From an uncultured Eubacteriales bacterium (GTDB lineage Bacteria; Bacillota; Clostridia; Oscillospirales; QAMX01), in NCBI GenBank assembly GCA_900551265.1, contig URVL01000028.1, positions 1 to 18,769 on the forward strand: a DNA stretch of 18,769 bases. The letters are read 5' to 3'. The translations under genes were made by a program, and so were the position numbers. Below, one piece after another: positions 1-7,601 of this stretch (its first letter is position 1; each line of letters opens with the position of its first letter). The notes beneath the pieces were generated by a model, which saw only the letters and a list, made by a program, of their open reading frames with translations, was not told the DNA's origin and did not search any database.

Positions 1-360
<360 letters not shown>

Positions 361-542
361 TATTTCAGAATTTTAATTCCGACTTGGTTGTGATTATCTT
401 TCGACAATCACAAAATTGTTCATAGTCCGGATAGACTACTTTTTTACTCAAAGTGCTGACTTACAAAACCTTTTGGTTTGTGATGCTTCGTTGTTCAATT
501 TACAAGGTACAATCTCCGCCCGCTCTCGCGAGCAGCTTTATT
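361..542 (-). other. 16S rRNA leader region
   Basis: This AT-rich stretch between the promoters and the 16S gene holds no credible gene. Two small hairpins are visible: TTGTGATT/AATCACAA arms at 388-395 and 406-413, and TCTGAAA/TTTCAGA arms at 352-358 and 363-369 that overlap the 16S start. Such leader stems usually take part in processing and early folding of pre-16S RNA. That role is inferred here. Confidence 0.6.
443..456 (-). promoter_or_regulatory. Candidate boxA-like antitermination site
   Basis: The minus strand reads GCACTTTGAGTAAAA inside the rRNA leader. This resembles the boxA element (TGCTCTTTGAAAA in Bacillus) bound by NusB/S10 for rRNA antitermination. The match is partial (CTTTGA plus an A-rich tail), so the call is tentative. 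Confidence 0.35.
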
Positions 543-571
543 AGTCTAACACATTCCGTTTGCTTTGTCAA
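543..571 (-). promoter_or_regulatory. rRNA promoter P2 (gene-proximal)
   Basis: On the minus strand a perfect -35 TTGACA (571-566) and a -10 TAGACT (548-543) are separated by exactly 17 bp. Transcription should start near 536. Upstream is an A/T-rich stretch that could act as an UP element. The initial transcript would contain a GCTC-GCGA-GAGC mini-hairpin (533-522). Confidence 0.8.
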
Positions 572-650
572 GTACTTTTTTTCATTCCCTGAAAAACTTT
601 TTCCTGACTTCGTTTCCTTCCTGTGCCTCCGCTCTCTCGAGCGCTTGATT

Positions 651-679
651 AGTATACTATGCTTTTCTTCTTTTGTCAA
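651..679 (-). promoter_or_regulatory. rRNA promoter P1 (gene-distal)
   Basis: A perfect -35 TTGACA (679-674), a 17-bp spacer and a -10 TATACT (656-651) lie on the minus strand. An A-tract-rich segment upstream (about 681-712) is a plausible UP element. The predicted start is near 644, directly followed by a GCTC-GAGA-GAGC mini-hairpin (642-631). The layout copies P2 108 bp downstream, and tandem promoters are the usual arrangement for Firmicute rRNA operons. Confidence 0.8.
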
Positions 680-720
680 GGGTTTTTTACAAACTTCTTT
701 TAATTTTTTTTGCAGTTCTC

Positions 721-770
721 TCTTTGCGTTAAGAAAGCCGGCTAATAAGCCGGCTTTCTTAACGCAAAGA
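721..770 (-). terminator. Terminator hairpin between hpf and the rRNA promoters
   Basis: A perfect inverted repeat has 23-bp arms at 721-743 and 748-770 and a 4-nt AATA loop. It lies 5 bp after the hpf stop. The GC core AGCCGGCT is flanked by AAGAAA/TTTCTT, so either strand carries a short U-rich run (UUUCUU) inside the outer stem. There is no long T-tract beyond the repeat. It most likely terminates hpf and insulates the rRNA promoters, and could act in both directions. Confidence 0.65.
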
Positions 771-775
771 CAACA

Positions 776-1309
776 TTATTCGCTTTCAATCAGTCCAAAT
801 CCACCATCGTTTCTTCTATAAACAACGCAGAAGCGATCCTCGTCTCCGGCGTTTTTGAATGCATAAAACTGATGGTCCAACATATTCATCTGCAAAATTG
901 CTTCCTCTACATCCATCGGCTTTATGGCAAAACGTTTGATTCTCACAACCTCGTAATCTTCTTCGCTCTCCAAATTGTTAACTGCCTCTGCTGGTATCTC
1001 ACGTTCAAACGCACCACTCTTTAAGCGCTTTTCAAGCCTCGTCTTGTTTTTGCGAATTTGGCGTTCAATCATATCCTCAACTTCGTCAATCGCTGCGTAC
1101 ATGTCGTTGGCGGTATTCTGCGCACGGAAGAGCATGTTCGCGGAGCGTACTGTTACCTCGGCCGTATACCTGCCTCTTTCAGTTCGGCAAACGACTGTCG
1201 CCTCCGCATCCCCAGAAAAAAGTCGATCGAGCTTTGAGAGCTTCTTCTCTGCATAAGCCTTTAAAGAATCAGTAATCTCCATTTTTCTTCCATTGAAAGT
1301 AAACCTCAT
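776..1309 (-). CDS. hpf: Long-form ribosome hibernation promoting factor
   Basis: HPF binds the 30S decoding region and pairs ribosomes into inactive 100S dimers in stationary phase or stress. The 177-residue product has the long-form architecture: an N-terminal S30AE domain (about residues 1-98, starting MRFTFNGRKMEITDSLK) and, after an acidic linker, the C-terminal dimerisation domain (about 118-175) with the typical KRFAIKPMDVEEAI and YRRNDGGFGLIE motifs. The start at 1309 is chosen because AAAGGAG lies 8 nt upstream. An in-frame ATG at 1327 overlaps this binding site and is unlikely to be used. The gene has its own promoter and sits between the S1 gene and an rRNA operon, so three ribosome-related units are adjacent. 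Confidence 0.95.
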   Translation of the reverse strand: MRFTFNGRKMEITDSLKAYAEKKLSKLDRLFSGDAEATVVCRTERGRYTAEVTVRSANMLFRAQNTANDMYAAIDEVEDMIERQIRKNKTRLEKRLKSGAFEREIPAEAVNNLESEEDYEVVRIKRFAIKPMDVEEAILQMNMLDHQFYAFKNAGDEDRFCVVYRRNDGGFGLIESE

Positions 1310-1355
1310 AGTGCCAACTCCTTTCAATTTCCGATGAGCATCTCATCTTGGTTTT

Positions 1356-1385
1356 ATTATATCACGAACACTCTCTTGTTTTCAA
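1356..1385 (-). promoter_or_regulatory. hpf promoter with extended -10
   Basis: The minus strand shows TTGAAA (1385-1380), an 18-bp spacer and TATAAT (1361-1356). The -10 is preceded by TGA, giving an extended TGN motif. The start should be near 1349. The leader then opens with a GATGAG-ATG-CTCATC hairpin (1347-1333) before the ribosome binding site. Confidence 0.7.
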
Positions 1386-1440
1386 TGACAACTTTGTTAA
1401 TTACAATGTTTTTCTTTTTAAACAGCCTGCACAAATTTGT

Positions 1441-1484
1441 GAGAAAATCAAAAGGGACCGACAAATCTCTTTGTCAGCCCTTTT
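1441..1484 (-). terminator. Terminator of the scpA-to-ispH/rpsA operon
   Basis: On the minus strand, arms AAAAGGGCTGACAAA and TTTGTCGGTCCCTTTT form a long stem with one bulge and a GAGA loop. The stem is followed by TTTTGATTTTC. It lies 24 bp after the ispH-rpsA stop and upstream of the hpf promoter, so hpf is a separate transcription unit. Confidence 0.8.
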
Positions 1485-1507
1485 GTTCTCCTGTTCAACA
1501 AAAATAT

Positions 1508-3517
1508 TTACTCTTCATCAGAAACATAAACAGTCTCACTCTGCGGCTCGTCTGCCATTACACGATTCTCTTCCTCACCGTCTTCTATAACAGCACGAAT
1601 TGACAGAGAAATTTTCTGACGTTCCGTATCAATGTCCGTAATCTTCGCATTCACAATTTCATTCTCAGAGAGCACGTCATCCGGCTTGTTAATACGCTGA
1701 TTTGAGATTTGTGAAATATGGATCAGACCGTCAACACCTGGGATTACCTCGGCAAAGGCGCCAAACGGCATAAACTTTAAAACTTTGACAGGCACCACAT
1801 CTCCAATGCCATAATTCGAGATAAATTTGATCCATGGGTTATCCTCCGCCTTGCGATAGCCAAGCGAAATTTTCTTTTTCTCACGGTCAAAGGAAATGAC
1901 ATACACCTCAATCTTATCGCCGACGTTCACAACATCAGACGGATGCCGTACACGATTCCAGCTCAATTCACTGATATGGATCATGCCGTCAACCCCGCCG
2001 ATATCAACAAAGGCACCATAAGAAGTAAGGCTCTTTACCACGCCCTCATAGACCTTATTCTCTTCGATCTCATTCCAAATTTGTTCTGCCTTTGCACGGC
2101 GCTCCTCCTGCAATACTGCACGGATGGAACCAACCACGCGGCGTCTTGCGCGATTGACCTCAATAATACGGAGACGAACTTTCTGCTTTAAGAGAGAAGT
2201 CATCGGCGCATCTTTCGGAAGTCCAGTCTGCGAAGCGGGTACAAATACATGTACGCCATTGACACTGACAACGACACCACCCTTATTTTCTTCAATAACA
2301 GTGCCTTCAACGGTGGTACGCTCTTCACGGGCATCTTCAATAGAATCCCAGCCCTTGATCGTATCAAGGCGCTTCTTAGAAAGCATAACCGTACCTTCTA
2401 CATCATTTACACGCATCACAAATGCTTCAATCTCATCGCCAACCTTAATATTACCCTCAGCGACATAGTTCGGATCATCGCTCAATTCAGAGACAGGAAT
2501 ATAACCGGCCTGCTTCACGCCAAGATCCACATTGATCTCGCCAGAATTAATCGCCGTTACCACACCAGTGACCTTATCCCCCGTATATAAAGTTTTAATT
2601 GAATACTGAAGGTTTTGCTCTAAATTCTCTTCGGCCTCGTTTACGGCCTCTTCTTGAACCTGGTTTTTCATTTCCTCGCTCATCTTGTTTACTACCTCCT
2701 TTATTATCCACGCCGGTGTCGAAGCCCCTGCGGTTATTCCAATATTCGTCACGTTTTTAAACCACCGGCCATTGAGCTCCCGCGCACCGTCGATACGATA
2801 CACCTTCGAACAATTGGTTCCGGCAACTTCTGCAAGCTTCCGCGTGTTGGAACTGTTACCGTCTCCAATCACCAGCATGACCTCCGACTCAGACGCGATC
2901 AGAGCGCACTCTGCCTGTCTTTCATCGGTAGCATTACATATTGTATCAAATATTTTTAAATTTGTATATACTTTTTTTATGTTATTTACGAAAATTTCCC
3001 ACTTTGTACGATTTGACGTAGTCTGAGCCACAACACTGACCGGTTTCGACAAATCCGCACAGGCTTCCTTAAAATATGTTTCGAGTTCTGCGCTGTCTTT
3101 CAACACCACCGATTCACGGCACCAACCGCTGATTCCAATCACCTCGGGATGCGCCGGATCTCCCATAATAATGACCAGGCGCCCCTCTTGTGACTCTTTT
3201 TCTACGATTCGATGTATTTTCCTGACGAATGGACATGTAACATCTACAATTTTAAGTCCACGCTTCGAAATTGCATCATACGTCGCCTTTGGCACGCCAT
3301 GCGCACGAACAATTACCGAAGCACCCTCAGGCACACTGTCGAGGTTTTCCACATATCGAACTCCCAGTTCAAGTAACCGTTTCGTCACCGCTTCATTATG
3401 GATCAACTGACCCAGCATATAAACATCTTGCAATGCATTTGCAGACGTCAGCGCCATCTCAACAGCACGATTGACCCCGAAACAAAATCCCGCGGTTCTC
3501 GCAACTCTAATTTTCAT
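1508..3517 (-). CDS. ispH-rpsA: IspH - ribosomal protein S1 fusion
   Basis: The 669-residue product fuses two known proteins. Residues 1 to about 280 are IspH (HMB-PP reductase), a [4Fe-4S] enzyme making IPP and DMAPP in the last step of the MEP isoprenoid pathway. Visible are cluster cysteines C12, C95 and C194, histidines H40, H73 and H123, E125 and T166/T167, and the NSSN and TAGAST motifs. After an acidic linker (about 280-310) come four S1 RNA-binding domains at about 312-384, 401-468, 487-556 and 571-642, then an acidic tail. The third and fourth are closest to consensus ([18 protein letters not shown]). The start overlaps the plsC stop by ATGA. Such fusions are known in Clostridia. A strong internal ribosome binding site at the junction suggests that S1 may also be made alone. 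Confidence 0.95.
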   Translation of the reverse strand: MKIRVARTAGFCFGVNRAVEMALTSANALQDVYMLGQLIHNEAVTKRLLELGVRYVENLDSVPEGASVIVRAHGVPKATYDAISKRGLKIVDVTCPFVRKIHRIVEKESQEGRLVIIMGDPAHPEVIGISGWCRESVVLKDSAELETYFKEACADLSKPVSVVAQTTSNRTKWEIFVNNIKKVYTNLKIFDTICNATDERQAECALIASESEVMLVIGDGNSSNTRKLAEVAGTNCSKVYRIDGARELNGRWFKNVTNIGITAGASTPAWIIKEVVNKMSEEMKNQVQEEAVNEAEENLEQNLQYSIKTLYTGDKVTGVVTAINSGEINVDLGVKQAGYIPVSELSDDPNYVAEGNIKVGDEIEAFVMRVNDVEGTVMLSKKRLDTIKGWDSIEDAREERTTVEGTVIEENKGGVVVSVNGVHVFVPASQTGLPKDAPMTSLLKQKVRLRIIEVNRARRRVVGSIRAVLQEERRAKAEQIWNEIEENKVYEGVVKSLTSYGAFVDIGGVDGMIHISELSWNRVRHPSDVVNVGDKIEVYVISFDREKKKISLGYRKAEDNPWIKFISNYGIGDVVPVKVLKFMPFGAFAEVIPGVDGLIHISQISNQRINKPDDVLSENEIVNAKITDIDTERQKISLSIRAVIEDGEEENRVMADEPQSETVYVSDEE
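2681..2702 (-). promoter_or_regulatory. Internal ribosome binding site at the IspH/S1 junction
   Basis: Within the fusion, the minus strand reads AAAGGAGGT (2702-2694), then 10 nt, then ATG (2683-2681), which is codon 279 (MSEEMKN). The nine bases match the Shine-Dalgarno consensus perfectly and fall exactly where IspH ends. Initiation here would give a 391-residue S1 protein with all four S1 domains (1508-2683). Use of this start is an inference. Confidence 0.55.
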
Positions 3518-4083
3518 AGCGCGCGGATCGCCTCCATAATACGGTCCGCCGCCTCATGATAGGCTTCACTGCCCGCACCGCGCGGCGCAGCATCTATGTA
3601 CATCGGCTCTCCGAAGGTCACATGCACAAAACGAAAAAATTTCCGGCTGTTTTCGATCTTCGTTGGGACTATCGGAACGTGCATACGTGCTGCGATCATT
3701 GCGGCGCCGGCTTTTCCTTCCAAATCTGTTCCCGAACGATTCCGCGTCCCTTCCGGAAAAATACAAACTTTCTCGCCATTTTTTAAATACTGCATCGCCT
3801 CGCGTATTGCAGAAAGATAACCCTTCTCCGGATCCACACGAAATGCGCCGATTGAACGAATAAAAGGTCCAATTACCGGCTTGTCATAATAAGACGCTTT
3901 TGTCATATAGTGTAGATATTCGCCCTTTCCGACAGCCAAAGCAATGCAAAACGGATCACGAAGCGCCGCATGGTTGGGGCATACAACACATGCCCCAGCA
4001 GGCAGGCGTTCCCGGTGATGTACCTTCACCGGGCTTAATATCAGCGCCAGTTTTACGACATAGTACATGATTCTCCGCCACAT
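3514..4083 (-). CDS. plsC: 1-acyl-sn-glycerol-3-phosphate acyltransferase
   Basis: A PlsC-family membrane-associated enzyme that adds the second acyl chain to lysophosphatidic acid to form phosphatidic acid for membrane lipids. The 189-residue product has the catalytic HX4D motif (NHAALRD, H38/D43), the substrate-binding block FPEGTR (109-114) and the later VPIVP motif. A hydrophobic N-terminal segment (about 5-18) may anchor it. The ATG at 4083 is preferred because GGAGG lies 7 nt upstream. The open frame extends to a TTG at 4101 without better support. It overlaps cmk by 31 bp and ispH by 4 bp, which indicates translational coupling. The cmk-plsC-ispH order recurs in Clostridia. Confidence 0.93.
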   Translation of the reverse strand: MWRRIMYYVVKLALILSPVKVHHRERLPAGACVVCPNHAALRDPFCIALAVGKGEYLHYMTKASYYDKPVIGPFIRSIGAFRVDPEKGYLSAIREAMQYLKNGEKVCIFPEGTRNRSGTDLEGKAGAAMIAARMHVPIVPTKIENSRKFFRFVHVTFGEPMYIDAAPRGAGSEAYHEAADRIMEAIRAL

Positions 4084-4760
4084 TGCAATTCCTCCAAACA
4101 ACCGTCGATCACCCGGCGTAATTTTTTGTAGCCTTCTTCTAAGCTAAGCCCCGTCGTATCCACCAAAAGGGCATCTTCCGCCCGGCGCAACGGAGATACA
4201 GTCCGGTTCTCATCGCGGAAATCGCGTTCTTTTTGCTCACGCAATACGGTTTCATAATCTGTCACTTCACCGCGCTCCGTTAACTCCTGAAATCTCCGCA
4301 TGGCCCGGTCCTCCGCAGAGGCGGTCAAAAAAATCTTTACAGGCGCGTCCGGCAATATCGTCGTTCCGATATCTCGTCCGTCCATAATAATATTGTTGCC
4401 GCGTGCAAAGGTACGCTGAACGTCCAACAGCAGCGCACGTACGCACGGTAAAGCGCTTGCTTGGGAGGCAATCTGTGAAATTTCCGGCACACGAATTTCC
4501 TGGCTGACATCCTCGCCACACAGCATTGTCCGCTGCACACCATCCACAAAATCAAACGATACCTTGCACGCTTCAAGCGCCCTGGCAACCGCCTCCTCAT
4601 CTGTCGGATCAATGCCGCTCCGTTTCACAAAAAGACCCACCGCACGATAAAGTGCGCCCGTATCGATATAATAAAAGCCCAGCTCACGGGAAATGCGGCG
4701 AGCCATGGTAGATTTTCCGGAACCGGAAGGTCCATCCAAGGCAATCTGCACTGTTTTCAT
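4053..4760 (-). CDS. cmk: Cytidylate kinase
   Basis: Cmk phosphorylates CMP and dCMP to the diphosphates in the cytosol, recycling CMP from RNA turnover and phospholipid synthesis. The 235-residue product has the P-loop GPSGSGKST (10-18), the DTGALYRAV nucleotide-binding block (33-41), MDGRDIGTTILPDA (126-139) and the lid/arginine region RDENRTVSPLRRAEDA (182-197). Its length is normal for the family. The start at 4760 is set by GGGAGG 6 nt upstream. The frame stays open to 4811 but would then run into the preceding gene. A C-terminal Cys/Gly-rich tail (QCGGESCTMS) overlaps plsC. Confidence 0.96.
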   Translation of the reverse strand: MKTVQIALDGPSGSGKSTMARRISRELGFYYIDTGALYRAVGLFVKRSGIDPTDEEAVARALEACKVSFDFVDGVQRTMLCGEDVSQEIRVPEISQIASQASALPCVRALLLDVQRTFARGNNIIMDGRDIGTTILPDAPVKIFLTASAEDRAMRRFQELTERGEVTDYETVLREQKERDFRDENRTVSPLRRAEDALLVDTTGLSLEEGYKKLRRVIDGCLEELQCGGESCTMS

Positions 4761-4774
4761 AGCAATCCTCCCAA

Positions 4775-5983
4775 TTAAATGCCATACGCCGCCGCGCGGC
4801 CAGTTGCCCACGCAATCTGCAAATTAAAACCGCCGGTATAGGCATCCACATCCAAAATTTCTCCCGCAAAAGAAAGTCCGGGAACCAGTTTGGAACGCAT
4901 GGTTCTGGGATCAACCTCTGCAGTCGCCACACCGCCTGCCGTTACAACCGCCTCATCAAAGCCACTCTTCGTCACTTTCCCTATCTGAAAAGCTTTCAGC
5001 GTCCGTATCAACGACATGCGCTGCTGACGCGTCATAACATTCAGCTTTAGTCCTGGAGAGATCCCGCTGCAATCGCAAATCACACGCGTCATAGCCTTAG
5101 GAAGAAGTTTGGGCAACAGATTTGAAAAGTTGATATTTGGTGCCGTCTCAATCTCGCGTAAGAGACGAAGATCCAGCGCCGCCTCGTCAAGCGCAGGTTT
5201 TAAATCAAGCAAAACTTCATACTGTCCTTTTGCGCCTCGCATAAAAACACTTGCCGAAAGCACCAAAGGACCCGATATTCCGGTATGCGTAAAAAGCATC
5301 TCCCCCATCTCCCGGTAAAGCGATTTCCCATCGCAAAGAAGAGAAAGTTCCACATTTTTAAGAGAGAGCCCGGACAGCGGCATACAGATCGCCGGATCCG
5401 CATGAAGCGGCACCAGCGACGGTTCAGGCGCCACAATGGTATGGCCAAGCGCCTTCGCAATTTCATAACCCGAGCCATCCGATCCTGTCGCAGGATATGA
5501 TTTCCCGCCTGTAGCCAGAATAACATGCTCCGCCGGGACGAAGCCCCGCGACGTCGTCACCCCGCAGACCGCCCCGCCTTCCAAACGAATTTCTTTTGCG
5601 TCAGCCAACATGACCTGCGCACCCGACGCGTAACGTCGAAGCGCGTCCACGATATCAAAAGCACGATCGGAAACCGGAAACACCCGCGCACCGCGTTCCG
5701 TCTTCAGCGGTACGCCAAGTTCCGTAAAAAGGTCCATAACATCCTGCGGCGTCGTACGCGAAAACGCGCCATATAAGAACTTTCCGCCATGTGGCGTATT
5801 CGTTACCAGCGTGCGCACATCGCAGTCGTTTGTCAAATTACAGCGGCCCTTCCCCGTAATGCCCAGCTTTAAAAGCGTTTTTCGGCTGTGTTCCAATACG
5901 GTTACCTTATGCCCTGCGCGCACAGCCGTTCCCGCAGCCATCATTCCCGCAGCGCCGCCGCCAATGATTACTACATGTGCCAT
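4775..5983 (-). CDS. HI0933-family NAD(P)/FAD-dependent oxidoreductase
   Basis: A flavoprotein of the HI0933 (TIGR00275) family, whose members include BaiN-type proteins. The true substrate of this copy is unknown. The 402-residue product begins with a Rossmann FAD motif VVIIGGGAAGMMAA (4-17), followed by the family signature GITGKGRCNLTN (41-52), an ATGGKSYPATGSDG segment near 155-170 and the C-terminal FAD-contact block GEILDVDAYTGGFNLQ. No signal peptide or membrane segment is seen, so it is probably cytosolic. It starts 3 nt after the rpiR stop and ends 14 nt before cmk. A family member next to cmk is common in Clostridia. A link to bile-acid metabolism should not be assumed from homology alone. 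Confidence 0.88.
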   Translation of the reverse strand: MAHVVIIGGGAAGMMAAGTAVRAGHKVTVLEHSRKTLLKLGITGKGRCNLTNDCDVRTLVTNTPHGGKFLYGAFSRTTPQDVMDLFTELGVPLKTERGARVFPVSDRAFDIVDALRRYASGAQVMLADAKEIRLEGGAVCGVTTSRGFVPAEHVILATGGKSYPATGSDGSGYEIAKALGHTIVAPEPSLVPLHADPAICMPLSGLSLKNVELSLLCDGKSLYREMGEMLFTHTGISGPLVLSASVFMRGAKGQYEVLLDLKPALDEAALDLRLLREIETAPNINFSNLLPKLLPKAMTRVICDCSGISPGLKLNVMTRQQRMSLIRTLKAFQIGKVTKSGFDEAVVTAGGVATAEVDPRTMRSKLVPGLSFAGEILDVDAYTGGFNLQIAWATGRAAAYGI

Positions 5984-5986
5984 ATC

Positions 5987-6853
5987 CTAAAGAGTCTCCG
6001 CCTTACGGTAGACTTCATATTTATCCCAAATACCTTCCAGATCACCAAAAACCTGCCGCAACGCTTCACGCCGATGCATACCGGTTGCGACAACCAGTGC
6101 GTTGATAAGGCTCATAGGCGCAACCAGTGAATCAACAAACGACGCCGTATCGCTTTCTGCATAGAGCGCGCAGTCTGCATGCTGCACAAGAGGAGAAACC
6201 GGGCTGTCCGTAATGGCAATTACATCAGCGCCCTTTCCATGTGCATAGGCCAATGCATCCACCGTCATCCTGGAGTAGCGGGGAAAGCTGATGCCAATGA
6301 TTGCATCCCCTCTTTTGGCCCGTAAAAGTTGCTCCGAAAGTACGCTTGACGAAGAAGATGTCAGCAGTTTCACATCTTCAAAAATTAAATTAAAGTAAAA
6401 ATATAAAAACTCCGCCAATGCCGACGAAGATCGCAGGCCAATAATATAAATGCGCTCTGCGCGCAAAGTACGACGCACCACATCGTCAAAAACTCCCGCA
6501 TCCACACTGGCCAGCGTCGCGCTGATCCGGTCTATATCCTCGCGCATAACGCTTTTGAGAACATTTTGCTCATCCAGGAGCGAAGCGGTCACATCAAGCC
6601 GCTGCACAGCGGTCAACCGATTACGGATAAGCTCCTGCACGGCGCGCTGCAATTCCGGATATCCCTCATAGCCGAGACGAACTGCAAAGCGCACCACTGT
6701 AGACTCGCTGACACCCACAGCCTCGCCCAGCTTATTTGCCGTTAAAAAAGCGGCTTTGTCGCAGTGATCAACTATGTAGTTTGCAAGCGCCCGCTGACTC
6801 TTGGAAAAATGCGCCGACATTGCGGCCAACCTTGCATTGAGATCATTCTCCAT
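5987..6853 (-). CDS. RpiR/MurR-family transcriptional regulator
   Basis: A 288-residue regulator with an N-terminal RpiR-type helix-turn-helix (about 1-77; recognition region LGEAVGVSESTVVRFAVRLGYEGYPEL) and a C-terminal SIS sugar-phosphate-binding domain (about 125-260; IYIIGLRSSSALAEF and ISFPRYSRMTVDAL). Family members usually respond to a phosphosugar and control sugar or amino-sugar catabolism. No sugar gene lies nearby, so its target may be elsewhere. The ATG at 6853 has AAGGAG about 9 nt upstream and overlaps the rluB stop by 11 bp. It is embedded in a housekeeping operon, so its level should follow that operon rather than a typical divergent autoregulated promoter. Confidence 0.92.
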   Translation of the reverse strand: MENDLNARLAAMSAHFSKSQRALANYIVDHCDKAAFLTANKLGEAVGVSESTVVRFAVRLGYEGYPELQRAVQELIRNRLTAVQRLDVTASLLDEQNVLKSVMREDIDRISATLASVDAGVFDDVVRRTLRAERIYIIGLRSSSALAEFLYFYFNLIFEDVKLLTSSSSSVLSEQLLRAKRGDAIIGISFPRYSRMTVDALAYAHGKGADVIAITDSPVSPLVQHADCALYAESDTASFVDSLVAPMSLINALVVATGMHRREALRQVFGDLEGIWDKYEVYRKAETL

Positions 6854-7601
6854 ACCGATTATCTCCTTCTATGGATTTCAGGTACGCCACTTCCGCTCCC
6901 GTCAGGTAGCGCCACTCCCCTTTTTTTAGGTCTCCAAGAACCAATTTTCCTTCCGCAATCCGGCGAAGCCATAAAACACGCAAGCCCACTTTTTCACACA
7001 TACGCCTGATCTGCCGGTTACGCCCCTCGTGTATCACAAAGCGCAGAACGGTGCCCTCCGGCGTCGTCTTCACGAAGTCCACTTTTGCCGCGCTTAGCCG
7101 CACGCCGTCCAGTTCCATCGGTGCGCGCAACGTAGCCAGTGCCGGCTCCACATTCCCACGTACGCCAACCAGATAGGTCTTCTCCACTTCATATTTCGGA
7201 TGTGTCAGCCGATATGCCAGTTCTCCGTCGTTTGTCATAAGCAACAGCCCGGAGGAATTCAGATCCAGCCGTCCAACCGGATATACGCGCTCACCCGCGT
7301 TCGCCGTCAAATCGCGCACCGTACGCCGGCCACGCTCGTCCGACATCGTAGAGACATATCCGACCGGTTTATGCAGCATAATATAAAGGAATTCCCTTTT
7401 TGAAAAATCTACTTGTTTTCCATCAAGCGCTACCATATCGGATTCCGGATCCGCACTGTCTCCTAATCTGGCCGTAACGCCGTTTACCGTCACGCGTCCG
7501 GCGCTTATGTACGCTTCGGCCGTACGGCGGGCGCATAACCCCGCCGCAGCCAATAATTTTTGCAACCTCTGCTTCAAAATCTCATTCCCCGGTTCATTCA
7601 T
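6843..7601 (-). CDS. rluB: RluB/RsuA-family rRNA pseudouridine synthase
   Basis: Converts a specific uridine to pseudouridine in rRNA, most likely in 23S rRNA helix 89 if it is the RluB orthologue. The 252-residue product has an N-terminal S4 RNA-binding domain (about 10-60, RLQKLLAAAGLCARRTAEAY), the catalytic motif PVGRLDLNSSGLLLMTNDG with the nucleophile D113, and the EGRNRQIRRM block. The context supports RluB, since scpA-scpB-rluB is a conserved Firmicute neighbourhood, here separated by sporulation genes. The start overlaps the end of dacF by 8 bp and has only a weak ribosome binding site, so coupled translation is likely. Confidence 0.93.
   Translation of the reverse strand: MNEPGNEILKQRLQKLLAAAGLCARRTAEAYISAGRVTVNGVTARLGDSADPESDMVALDGKQVDFSKREFLYIMLHKPVGYVSTMSDERGRRTVRDLTANAGERVYPVGRLDLNSSGLLLMTNDGELAYRLTHPKYEVEKTYLVGVRGNVEPALATLRAPMELDGVRLSAAKVDFVKTTPEGTVLRFVIHEGRNRQIRRMCEKVGLRVLWLRRIAEGKLVLGDLKKGEWRYLTGAEVAYLKSIEGDNRYGE

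Larger units (their letters stand above)
521..680 (-). repeat. Two diverged copies of a ~52-bp rRNA promoter module
   Basis: Segments 521-572 and 630-680 align over their whole length with one gap. I count 36 identical positions out of 52. Each spans the -35, the 17-bp spacer, the -10 and a GNRA-capped 5' hairpin. Similarity is strongest at the -35 end (nine bases in a row) and around the hairpin, and weakest in the spacer. This suggests duplication of one promoter followed by spacer drift. Confidence 0.65.

Noticed and set aside
453..821. 122-codon plus-strand frame across the rRNA promoter region
   Set aside because: It is antisense to two good promoters, the hairpin and the end of hpf, has low-complexity Phe/Ser content and no ribosome binding site.
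1334..1603. Plus-strand frames over the hpf promoter and the S1 end
   Set aside because: They overlap a promoter, a terminator and the conserved S1 coding end. Composition is that of an antisense shadow.
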